In this document: positions 9,069 to 16,980 of the stretch, piece after piece | Numbering within the stretch: position 1 is the first letter of the stretch | Layout: each line of letters starts with the position of its first letter | Assembly: GCA_023838465.1 (NCBI GenBank) | Contig: JAIVEQ010000003.1 | Coordinates: forward strand, 1-64,000 | Length of the DNA: 64,000 nt | Reading direction: 5' to 3' | Origin: Candidatus Thiodiazotropha sp. | Lineage (GTDB): Bacteria > Pseudomonadota > Gammaproteobacteria > Chromatiales > Chromatiaceae | Translations under genes and position numbers: made by a program | Notes under the pieces: model-generated | The model's database searches: none | Seen by the model: the letters and a program-made list of their open reading frames with translations, nothing else | What the model was told of the DNA's origin: nothing

Positions 9069-10448
9069 TCAGCCATAAATAAGATCGGGTAACCAGGTAG
9101 CCAAGCTCGGCCAGTAAGCCAACAATCCCAACATCAGTAACTGTATGACGATAAACGGGGCAACTCCACGATAGATCTCTCCAGTCGTAACCTCTCTGGG
9201 AGCAACACCGCGTAGATAAAACAGTGCAAAACCAAAAGGAGGGGTAAGGAAGGAGGTCTGCAGATTGATCGCTATCATGACACCCAGCCAGACTGGATCG
9301 AGACCCATCGAAAGAAGTATCGGTCCGACGATAGGAACCACCACAAAGGTGATCTCGATAAAGTCGAGGATAAATCCAAGCAGAAACATCACCAACATAA
9401 CGACCAACATGGCTCCGATTACACCACCCGGAAGGTCGGTAAGCAGCTCAGTCACGACTTCATCACCGCCGAACCCACGGAATACCAGCGAAAAAAGTGA
9501 AGCACCGATAAAGATCAGGAACACCATACTGGTCACCCTGGTGGTACCTGTCATGACTTCCTGCAAGGTTTTCAGATTGAACTGCTGCTGACTGATCGCC
9601 AGCAACATCGCGCCAATCGCACCTACAGATGCCGCCTCGGTCGGGGTAGCCAACCCCCCTAGAATAGAGCCGAGCACCGCAACAATCAGCAACAGAGGCG
9701 GCACCAATACCTTAAGCGCTCTCAGAAAGAGTCGCTGCTCCAGTACTCGTTCAGCAATGGGAATAGCAGGTACAGAATCTGGCTTAACAACCGCAACAGT
9801 GACAAGATAAAGGATATAGAGCAGCACCAGCATCAGGCCAGGCACCATAGCACCGACAAAAAGATCACCAACAGAGACGGTATCCGGTGAAAAGATCCCC
9901 ATATTCAACTGTGCCTGCTGATAGGCGGCAGATAGCACGTCCCCCAACAGCACAAGTATGATGGAGGGGGGAATAATTTGCCCAAGGGTGCCTGCAGCAC
10001 AGACAAGACCACAGGAGATCGCCGGATCGTAGTTTCGTTTTAGCATGGTTGGGAGTGACAACAATCCCATCGTGACGACGGTGGCACCAACAATACCTGT
10101 GCTGGCAGCCAACAACATGCCCACCAGGGTCACGGAGATTCCCAGTCCACCGCGTAGTGGACCAAACAGACTGGCCATGGTGTCGAGCAGGTTCTCTGCT
10201 ACCCGAGATCGTTCCAGCATCACACCCATAAAGACAAACAGGGGTACCGCTATCAACGTCTCATTGGTCATAATGCCATACAGCCGATTCGGCAGGGCCT
10301 GTAGAAAGGCATCATCAAAGTAACCTGCCCAACCACCGATCCAGGCAAAGGCCAACGCGGTACCACCCAATGAGAAGGCAACAGGATAGCCCAGCAGCAA
10401 CACCAGGCAGACAGTGAGGAACAGCAGCAGCGGTAAAAACTCCGCCAT
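9069..10448 (-). CDS. dctM: TRAP transporter large permease (DctM family)
   Basis: A 459-aa polytopic inner-membrane protein, the ion-coupled transport subunit of a TRAP importer for organic acids or related solutes. About 12 hydrophobic helices are visible. Family segments include ALPNRLYGIMTNETLIAVPLFVFMG, ASTGIVGATVVTMG, IIPPSIILVLLG and TSFLTPPFGFALFYL. It overlaps dctQ by one base. No periplasmic binding protein (DctP) lies next to it, so the substrate is unknown and the binding protein must be elsewhere. Confidence 0.93.
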   Translation of the reverse strand: MAEFLPLLLFLTVCLVLLLGYPVAFSLGGTALAFAWIGGWAGYFDDAFLQALPNRLYGIMTNETLIAVPLFVFMGVMLERSRVAENLLDTMASLFGPLRGGLGISVTLVGMLLAASTGIVGATVVTMGLLSLPTMLKRNYDPAISCGLVCAAGTLGQIIPPSIILVLLGDVLSAAYQQAQLNMGIFSPDTVSVGDLFVGAMVPGLMLVLLYILYLVTVAVVKPDSVPAIPIAERVLEQRLFLRALKVLVPPLLLIVAVLGSILGGLATPTEAASVGAIGAMLLAISQQQFNLKTLQEVMTGTTRVTSMVFLIFIGASLFSLVFRGFGGDEVVTELLTDLPGGVIGAMLVVMLVMFLLGFILDFIEITFVVVPIVGPILLSMGLDPVWLGVMIAINLQTSFLTPPFGFALFYLRGVAPREVTTGEIYRGVAPFIVIQLLMLGLLAYWPSLATWLPDLIYG

Positions 10449-10990
10449 TAACGCCCGGCCTCTACCGATTCACTGACACCGAAAATCTGTGACAGACTAC
10501 GGATGATCATGGTCATCCCCTGCAACAGCATCAAACCGGCCATTATCAGGATCAAACTCTTGAACAGGTAAACCCCATCCAACCCACCTGCCTCGCGAGA
10601 ACCCTCTTGCAGAGACCAGGATTGGGCTACATAGTCCCAACTGATAGTAAAGATAAACAGACAAACCGGTAGCAACAGAAACAGAGTACCGAACAGATCG
10701 ACCCAGGCTCGCCCCTTGGGCGAGCGGCGTTGATAAAAGATATCAACCCGCACATGGCCTTCATGTTTCAGGGTATAAGCAGCACCGATCAAAAACAGCG
10801 CTCCGTGCATGAAAGTGACCAATTCCTGTACCCAGATCCATCCCAAATCGAAGACGTAGCGCAGTACTACCACGGTAAAGGTAACCAACACCATAAACAG
10901 GCTCAGCCAGGAGACAGCCCGCCCTAACCATTCATTGAGGTGTTCGAACAGCTTAGCCAACCGCTCAAGTGAAACGATGACTTCTCTCAT
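10448..10990 (-). CDS. dctQ: TRAP transporter small permease (DctQ family)
   Basis: A 180-aa protein with four hydrophobic helices, the small membrane subunit that partners DctM. The segments RAVSWLSLFMVLVTFTVVVL and WVQELVTFMHGALFLIGAAYTL are typical, the latter followed by KHEGHVRVDIFY. The stop codon overlaps the dctM start (TAATG), so the two are translationally coupled. The gene lies 16 nt downstream of the DUF2782 gene. Confidence 0.92.
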   Translation of the reverse strand: MREVIVSLERLAKLFEHLNEWLGRAVSWLSLFMVLVTFTVVVLRYVFDLGWIWVQELVTFMHGALFLIGAAYTLKHEGHVRVDIFYQRRSPKGRAWVDLFGTLFLLLPVCLFIFTISWDYVAQSWSLQEGSREAGGLDGVYLFKSLILIMAGLMLLQGMTMIIRSLSQIFGVSESVEAGR

Positions 10991-11006
10991 TGGGCATATC
11001 GGCCCA

Positions 11007-11354
11007 TTACCATCGCATCAATATCCATTGCGGCACCGCAATACTGGTTGGGTCAGTGGAGCGAGAGTCGAATTCACCATCCCCATCCCGGTCGATCATA
11101 TAGTAGGCCAGACCATTCTCTGGCTGGACCTTTACCATATAAAGCTGTCCATTGACCCGATATTCGTAGATTGTACCCTCCTCCCGTTTGATGATCGTCA
11201 CATCAGGCTCAATCACCTCGCCATCGACGATGACATCAGGCAGTGGCAGTTCTGGTGGCTCGGGGACATTCTGATCCTCTGCCGCCAAAACCGTACAGGG
11301 AAGTATTGCCAAACAGAAGGCTGCTTGAATCATTTTTGCTCTATGAATAAACAT
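11007..11354 (-). CDS. DUF2782 domain protein, secreted
   Basis: A 115-aa protein with an N-terminal signal peptide ending near TVLAAE (residue 25) and a DUF2782 domain: DVIVDGEVIEPDVTIIKREE, then EYRVNGQLYMVKVQPENGLAYYMIDRDGDGEF. Function is unknown. A GGAGGGAG ribosome site sits right before the ATG. In many gammaproteobacteria this gene neighbours polA; here the TRAP permeases follow instead. Confidence 0.9.
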   Translation of the reverse strand: MFIHRAKMIQAAFCLAILPCTVLAAEDQNVPEPPELPLPDVIVDGEVIEPDVTIIKREEGTIYEYRVNGQLYMVKVQPENGLAYYMIDRDGDGEFDSRSTDPTSIAVPQWILMRW

Positions 11355-11538
11355 CTTCTCCCTCCTGGGAGCACATCAAATGACAGCTGGTGTGGAGTAG
11401 CATATAACGGCACCAGACAACCCAGCTCTTTCCTACTCAAAGTCTAACATGGCCCCAATGCCAGAGCGTAAGAACGGCAAAATAAAGCTTCGGCATGATT
11501 GAGACAACACGGATCTACTAATCGATCCAATAGTGTTC

Positions 11539-11623
11539 CTATGAGTCTGTCGGACTTAGGTAATCGTAGCGAGGGAAAGCCATTTTGGACAGTAGATTCA
11601 TCCTAAGTCCGACAGGCTCCTAG
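11539..11623. repeat. 85-bp inverted-repeat element
   Basis: GAGTCTGTCGGACTTAGG at 11543-11560 is matched by the complement of CCTAAGTCCGACAGGCTC at 11602-11619 with one mismatch, and pairing continues outward to about 11539 and 11623. The 41-nt centre has no coding content. It lies just after the end of the LOG-family gene and could be a MITE-like or REP-like element, possibly also acting as a terminator. Confidence 0.65.
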
Positions 11624-11639
11624 CACTCAAAAAATCAGC

Positions 11640-12362
11640 TTACAGTTCCAGCAATATCTCCTGCTCCGCAGGCGAGGGTTCGAATCGGCGGGACTCATAG
11701 TGGGCAAAGATGGCGTCCACAATCTCCTTTGGCTGATTACAGACCTGCACCAGGTCAAGATCCTCTGGATCAATGGTGCCTGCTTCACAGAGGGTGTTGC
11801 GAAACCAGTCCAGCAGCCCCTGCCAGAAATCACCATCCACCAGAATGATGGGGATTTTACGGGTCTTACCGGTCTGCACCAAAGTGAGGATCTCAGCCAT
11901 CTCGTCCAGGGTGCCGAACCCACCCGGCAGCACAACATAGGCCGAAGCGTGTTTCACGAACATCACCTTGCGGGCAAAGAAGTGACGGAAATTGAGGGCG
12001 ATATCCTGGTAGGGGTTGCCTGCCTGTTCCATCGGTAACTGGATATTCAAACCAATACTGGTCGACTTACCCTCGAATGCCCCCTTATTGGCGGCTTCCA
12101 TGATACCGGGGCCACCACCACTGACGACAGAGAAACCACTGTCAGAAAGCAACCGGGCGATCTCCTCGGCCAAAGCATAGTGATGATGGTCGCGAGGCGT
12201 CCGTGCGGAACCGAAAAAGCTGACAGAAGGGCTGATTTGTGCCAACTGCTCAAAACCCTCTACAAACTCAGCCATTATCTGAAACACCCGCCAGGACTCA
12301 CGGGTTAGCTGGTGGTCAGAACCGCCCCGGGGGCTTCGACGCCTGTCTTTTGTAATTGCCAT
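11640..12362 (-). CDS. LOG-family nucleotide 5'-monophosphate phosphoribohydrolase
   Basis: A 240-aa Rossmann-fold protein of the TIGR00730/LOG family, which cleaves the base from nucleoside monophosphates (the cytokinin-activating reaction in plants). The signatures SGGGPGIMEAANKGAF and VLPGGFGTLDEMAE are intact. The ATG at 12362 is used; a TTG directly before it has no better ribosome site. This is the long bacterial form with an N-terminal extension (RRSPRGGSDHQLTRESWRVF). The natural substrate in this organism is unknown. Confidence 0.9.
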   Translation of the reverse strand: MAITKDRRRSPRGGSDHQLTRESWRVFQIMAEFVEGFEQLAQISPSVSFFGSARTPRDHHHYALAEEIARLLSDSGFSVVSGGGPGIMEAANKGAFEGKSTSIGLNIQLPMEQAGNPYQDIALNFRHFFARKVMFVKHASAYVVLPGGFGTLDEMAEILTLVQTGKTRKIPIILVDGDFWQGLLDWFRNTLCEAGTIDPEDLDLVQVCNQPKEIVDAIFAHYESRRFEPSPAEQEILLEL

Positions 12363-12576
12363 CAACTATTTACTCATTGTCATTTTTTCGTTAAGAAACC
12401 TAACCAGCGTCAACCTACCCCTCCTTGCTTGAAAAGGCGGGTAGACATTGCGGATCGCATCATAACAAGCAACCACTGCTGTTGAAATGAATCGTCTCAC
12501 TGCGTAATCTTCCGCCTCTCGATCTAGTGTAGCGTCCTACTCTCAGTTGAACATCACGATGGAAATGATGTAACCC

Positions 12577-14580
12577 ATGACCGATCTTAATCCTCGTCAA
12601 CAAGCAGCGGTTCGCTACATCGACGGTCCCCTGCTGGTACTCGCTGGTGCCGGCAGCGGCAAGACGCGAGTGATTACAACCAAAATCGGTCATCTGGTGA
12701 AACAGTGCGGTATCGAACCGGGGCGCATTACTGCGGTGACATTTACCAACAAAGCCGCGCGGGAGATGAAAGAGCGGGTGACAAAAGTCGTCGGTCGGGA
12801 TAGGCAACAAGGCCCTGTCATCTCCACCTTTCATACCCTTGGCCTTAATATCCTGCGTCACGAGCTTAAACGGCTTGGCTATAAAGCCGGCTTCTCTATC
12901 TTCGATCAGCAGGATAGCGCCACGATCCTGAAGGATCTTCTACGCAAGCAAAATGTTGGCGATGAATCAGAGATTAATGCTATCCAATGGATCATATCGG
13001 CTTGGAAAAATGACCTGACCACTCCCGAACAAGCGCTGGATCAGGCTCAAGACGATTTACAGGTACGCCAAGCTCAACTTTATAGCGCCTACCAACGCAG
13101 CCTAAAGGCCTTCAATGCCTTTGATTTCGATGATCTGATCCTGGCTCCGGTTACCCTTTTTCGTGACCTTCCTGATGCCCTGGAAAGTTGGCAAAATCGT
13201 ATTCGTTATCTGCTGGTTGACGAGTACCAGGACACCAATCAGGCCCAATACGAACTGGTCAAACAACTGGTCGGGGTTCGTGCCGCTTTCACCGTGGTCG
13301 GTGACGATGACCAGTCGATCTATGCCTGGCGAGGCGCTCGACCAGAGAATCTGACGCGCTTGCAATCCGATTTCCCGCGCCTGAAACTGATCAAGCTTGA
13401 GCAAAACTACCGCTCAAGCGGCCGCATTCTTAAATCAGCCAACCAATTGATCAGCAACAATCCCCATGTCCATGAGAAGCAGCTCTGGAGTGAACTCGGT
13501 CCGGGACCCGAATTGCGCGTACTGGAGTGTCGCAATGAAGAACAGGAAGCGGAGAAGGTCGTTTCTGAAATCATCCACATGAAGTTCACGGCTAAAGCTG
13601 CCAACAGTGATTTTGCCATTCTCTACAGGGGCAATCATCAGGCTAAAATTTTTGAAAAGGCTCTGAGAACCCATAACATCCCCTACTTTCTCAGTGGCGG
13701 TACCTCATTTTTTGCCCGTACCGAGGTAAAGGACGCCATGGCTTATCTGCGTCTACTGGCCAATCCTGATGACGACAGCGCGTTTCTGCGTATCGTCAAT
13801 ACCCCACGTCGGGAGATTGGCCCCACTACCCTTGAAAAGCTAAGCGGTTATGCTCAACAGCGAGAGATTGCCCTTCTGCCTGCCTGTCATGAAGTAGGCT
13901 TACAAGCCGTGCTAAACAGTCGTGCATATGATCGATTACAGCGCTTTTCTCAACTCATTGGACACTATACGCAAGAGGCCGATAACAACCCTGTAGAGGC
14001 TATCCGCAGTCTGGTCAATGAAATCGATTACCACCATTGGATAAGAGAAAACGCCAGTAGCGACAGTGTTGCCGACCGACGCATGGAGAATGTCACTGAC
14101 CTGATGGAATGGCTCAGGGCTCTGCACAACGGTGAACTGCAGGAGAAGACACTGGCAGAGATGGTCAATCATCTGACCCTGATGGACCTGCTGGAACGAC
14201 AGAATGAGGATGAAGCACAAGACCAGGTCCACCTGATGACCCTACACGCTGCCAAAGGGCTTGAGTTTCAACATGTCTTCCTGGTCGGTATGGAAGAGGA
14301 TCTACTGCCCCACCGCAGCAGCATCGAAGATGGCAACATCGAGGAAGAGCGCAGGCTCGCCTATGTCGGACTCACTCGAGCTCAGCGCAGCCTGGTCATG
14401 ACCTATGCCGCCAAACGCAAGCGCTTTGGTGAGATGGTGGCCGGTGAACCGAGCCGTTTTCTACAGGAATTAGTACAGGATGATCTAAGCTGGGAAGGTC
14501 GGGGTAGCCAACTTTCAAAGGAGCAGAAACAGGAGAGGGGTTCGGCCCATCTGGCCAATCTCAAATCACTGCTTAACTAG
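12577..14580 (+). CDS. rep: ATP-dependent DNA helicase Rep
   Basis: A 667-aa superfamily 1A 3'-5' helicase that helps forks pass protein roadblocks. It starts MTDLNPRQQAAVRYIDGP and carries Walker A AGAGSGKT, motif II VDEYQDTN, motif III VVGDDDQSIYAWRGA, motif IV EQNYRSS, motif V TLHAAKGLEF and motif VI EEERRLAYVGLTRAQ. The length and the Rep-type C-terminus fit Rep better than UvrD. No partner gene is adjacent. Confidence 0.95.
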   Translation: MTDLNPRQQAAVRYIDGPLLVLAGAGSGKTRVITTKIGHLVKQCGIEPGRITAVTFTNKAAREMKERVTKVVGRDRQQGPVISTFHTLGLNILRHELKRLGYKAGFSIFDQQDSATILKDLLRKQNVGDESEINAIQWIISAWKNDLTTPEQALDQAQDDLQVRQAQLYSAYQRSLKAFNAFDFDDLILAPVTLFRDLPDALESWQNRIRYLLVDEYQDTNQAQYELVKQLVGVRAAFTVVGDDDQSIYAWRGARPENLTRLQSDFPRLKLIKLEQNYRSSGRILKSANQLISNNPHVHEKQLWSELGPGPELRVLECRNEEQEAEKVVSEIIHMKFTAKAANSDFAILYRGNHQAKIFEKALRTHNIPYFLSGGTSFFARTEVKDAMAYLRLLANPDDDSAFLRIVNTPRREIGPTTLEKLSGYAQQREIALLPACHEVGLQAVLNSRAYDRLQRFSQLIGHYTQEADNNPVEAIRSLVNEIDYHHWIRENASSDSVADRRMENVTDLMEWLRALHNGELQEKTLAEMVNHLTLMDLLERQNEDEAQDQVHLMTLHAAKGLEFQHVFLVGMEEDLLPHRSSIEDGNIEEERRLAYVGLTRAQRSLVMTYAAKRKRFGEMVAGEPSRFLQELVQDDLSWEGRGSQLSKEQKQERGSAHLANLKSLLN

Positions 14581-14606
14581 CACTCTGTTCTGAAACTGCA
14601 ACACTC

Positions 14607-14676
14607 GTCACTCCGGCGAAGGCCGGAATCCGGTAACCCATTGAATCCCCTGGATCCCGGCCTTCGCCGGAATGAC
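14607..14676. repeat. REP-like inverted repeat after rep
   Basis: Two 24-nt arms, GTCACTCCGGCGAAGGCCGG... at 14607-14630 and its near-complement at 14653-14676, pair with two mismatches around a 22-nt loop. The CCGGCGAAGGCCGG core is a dispersed repeat type known from many proteobacteria. It follows the rep stop by 26 nt and could end transcription on both strands. Confidence 0.7.
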
Positions 14677-14742
14677 ATCGCTTACTAAAAAAACCTGTGT
14701 TTCCTGACGAACACTCACTAGCGTGCGGTTATGCCACACCCT

Positions 14743-15291
14743 TTAAAACGTCAACAACCAACTAACAATGGCGCGGATACTCTCTTCAGGAACATGACCA
14801 TTGGGTGGCATCGGGATCTCTCCCCAGGTACCGGAGCCACCTGTTTTAACCTTCTCCACCAGCATATCCACTGCAGCGGCATCACCCTTATACTTAGCGG
14901 CCACATCTTTATAGCTGGGACCAACCACCTTCATCTCAATCTGGTGGCAAGCCATGCAACCGGAAGTGGTTGCCAGCGCCAACTGATCACCCCCTGCTGC
15001 GGCAGCAGGAGCCGTTTCTGCTGCCGGGGCAGCGGCCTCAGCTGGTACTGCTGCAGCCGTAACAACCTCTTCCGCAGCCGGTGCTGCAGCTTCAGCAGGA
15101 GCGGCGGCCTCAGTGGGAGCAGCAGGTACTGGTGCGGGTGCAACCGCACCTTCGACCGCCACCTTTCCAATAGGGGCAATCCTACTCAGCACATCGGCCC
15201 GCTCTTCAGCAATGGACTGACCGGCAATCAATAACGCGCTGATACCTACAGAAATTACAGCGCCAAATTTGGCTACAGCTTTGATACTCAC
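14743..15291 (-). CDS. Periplasmic cytochrome c5-type protein
   Basis: A 182-aa c-type cytochrome with a signal peptide (residues 1-28, cleavage near SIAEE), a long Ala/Pro/Glu-rich linker (about 50-100) and a single haem domain with CMACH near residue 117 and the distal methionine in EIPMPPNGHVPEE. The domain is of the c5/c551 type used as a small electron carrier. The low-complexity linker is unusually long and suggests a flexible tether. It converges on rep. Confidence 0.9.
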   Translation of the reverse strand: MSIKAVAKFGAVISVGISALLIAGQSIAEERADVLSRIAPIGKVAVEGAVAPAPVPAAPTEAAAPAEAAAPAAEEVVTAAAVPAEAAAPAAETAPAAAAGGDQLALATTSGCMACHQIEMKVVGPSYKDVAAKYKGDAAAVDMLVEKVKTGGSGTWGEIPMPPNGHVPEESIRAIVSWLLTF

Positions 15292-15473
15292 GAGCTAACT
15301 CCTCCATCATTCTATCAAGTGCGCCCAAGGGAAAGGGCAACTTCGCAAAACCCGGCAAGTATACCCGCAGGCGAAAAAAAGATCGAACAGGGTTGGACGG
15401 CATCAGTCAGGGCCGCTAAACTAGCTCACTCTTCGAATCCCGACCTCAAGATTAGGGATCTGTCGATAGACTA

Positions 15474-15550
15474 GCGCCCGTAGCTCAGCTGGATAGAGTA
15501 CCGCCCTCCGAAGGCGGGGGTCACAGGTTCAAATCCTGTCGGGCGCGCCA
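15474..15550 (+). tRNA. tRNA-Arg (anticodon CCG)
   Basis: A 77-nt cloverleaf with acceptor stem GCGCCCG/CGGGCGC, D-arm GCTCAGCTGGATAGAGT, anticodon stem CCGCC/GGCGG around loop CTCCGAA, T-arm ACAGGTTCAAATCCTGT, discriminator G and encoded CCA. The anticodon CCG reads CGG. It sits next to the eCIS cluster, and tRNA genes are common island insertion points, but I found no second copy of its 3' end in the window. Confidence 0.97.
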
Positions 15551-15812
15551 TCCATTAAAACAGCAAGCCAGTGAAAATATTATAGCTCTTTTCTACTTGC
15601 TGTTTTTATCCTTGCTTTTTTCATTCCTCTTGAAAACAATGGGTGAAGTACTGCCCAGAGCACGTGGTTAAAACCATGTAGTCTGCTAGGTGAGTTAATA
15701 TGCTATGCCATGGATGCCTTCGATAGATAATTTCTTAGATGTTCATAGCAATGATGAAAAAAATATAAGCCGGAGGTGCCTACCAGACAGGTGGTAGTCT
15801 ACCACTGATGAG

Positions 15813-15840
15813 AAAGCGCCCCCGATAACGGAGGCGCTTT
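15813..15840. terminator. Bidirectional hairpin between tRNA-Arg and the eCIS operon
   Basis: AAAGCGCC and GAGGCGCTTT form a strong stem around CCCGATAACG. With A-rich and T-rich flanks on each side it can stop the tRNA transcript rightward and the eCIS operon leftward. The rest of the 580-nt spacer (15551-16130) contains only short open frames without protein-like features, and I call nothing else in it. Confidence 0.65.
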
Positions 15841-16130
15841 ACTAGGCTATGATAGTGTGGGTGAAGAAAATTTTGCTGGTTGGGATTGGCTGTCTTCGGT
15901 TTACTCAATTCACCACCTCGATTTCGTCCAGATTTCCTTGGTATTTGTTACTTTTCTGGTTGTTTATCTCATCAAATACAGATCCTTATTTCCTGCAAAT
16001 CAATGTGTTACGAATTATTCAAGGTCGACTATTTACATAACAAGCCTGGGCACGGCTTGCCAATCTCACCCGCAGATTCGATACCCCATCAGCACTCGAC
16101 AAGTGGACCGATGGTGGGGCGCAACCAAGG

Positions 16131-16961
16131 TCAATAAGCATTATCTGCAATCGTTTGCAGGCTATTTCTGAGCTCGGTTATGTTGGGTCGATTCGATGCT
16201 TCACTATCCAGCCCGCTTTCCAACAGCAGGCCCAGTTCATCGGCAGGTAGGAGATAGGCCCGTTTGTTTCCCATAATTGCCTTGGCATGCCCCATGTAAC
16301 CATTGCCGTTAAACGGCGAACGGCCTCGTAGCCAGAAAGCCATTACGGCACACAGAGAAAACACATCGGCTGCATTATCCGGTTCCAAACCCAACCAAAC
16401 TTCCGGAGCGACATATGTATCGTCGAAGGCAAGTGTTGTGGTGGCATCAGCTTTTTCCGCGCTGAAATAGAAGCGATCAGAACGCGGCACCAGGCCCGTC
16501 AGTTGAATTCCGCTCTTGCGATCAGTTGTAAGGTAAATGGATTGGGGCCGCAGGGAAAGGAGATAGCGTTGTTGCGCATGTAATCGTTCAAGTATTACTG
16601 CGATCGCTGCACCCAGATGAGCAACCGTTGCCACTTCGGCAATACCCTTATCCCGCTGATGGGATGGCATGCCCATCGGCATCTGTTCGATCATCAGATC
16701 AAAACCGGTAGGCTGATCAGAATGTAACTGGCCTATATATAGCAACGGCACAATACCCTCTACATCAAACATCAGTTTCCTGTACAAATCTGCGTGACTT
16801 TCTGTTTGCCTCAGGGTTGTTGTCGCCAGGTATCTATTCCCGGTGTCATCCCACGCAGCGAAGAGGCCAAACGATGGCGAACCGCAGAGAAACTCTCTCA
16901 GCTCATATACACCTTTCGCATCAGTGTAACCGATCATAGGTATGTCTTTGTGCTCGTTCAT
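16131..16961 (-). CDS. Pseudokinase at the distal end of the eCIS operon
   Basis: A 276-aa protein with a kinase-like fold but without catalytic residues. The usual HRDLKPxN loop reads LLSLRPQSIYLT, the DFG position reads LVPRSD, and no VAIK lysine is clear, while the structural motifs TYVAPEVW (APE) and DVFSLCAVMAFWLRGRSPF are kept. The start at 16961 is 19 nt past the effector stop with GAAGGCAG upstream; a longer frame would overlap the effector gene. Being last in the operon after the cargo, it may be an immunity, chaperone or regulatory protein. That role is inference; the pseudokinase reading is visible in the sequence. Confidence 0.72.
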   Translation of the reverse strand: MNEHKDIPMIGYTDAKGVYELREFLCGSPSFGLFAAWDDTGNRYLATTTLRQTESHADLYRKLMFDVEGIVPLLYIGQLHSDQPTGFDLMIEQMPMGMPSHQRDKGIAEVATVAHLGAAIAVILERLHAQQRYLLSLRPQSIYLTTDRKSGIQLTGLVPRSDRFYFSAEKADATTTLAFDDTYVAPEVWLGLEPDNAADVFSLCAVMAFWLRGRSPFNGNGYMGHAKAIMGNKRAYLLPADELGLLLESGLDSEASNRPNITELRNSLQTIADNAY

Positions 16962-16980
16962 ATCAGGGTGTACTGCCTTC

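Noticed and set aside
15474..15550. tRNA-Arg as an attachment site with a second att copy at the far border
   Set aside because: I looked for the tRNA 3' end near 51-53 kb and elsewhere and found no matching direct repeat, nor an integrase gene.
15849..16171. Overlapping short open frames downstream of tRNA-Arg
   Set aside because: Three frames are open at once with no ribosome site or family-like sequence; treated as non-coding.
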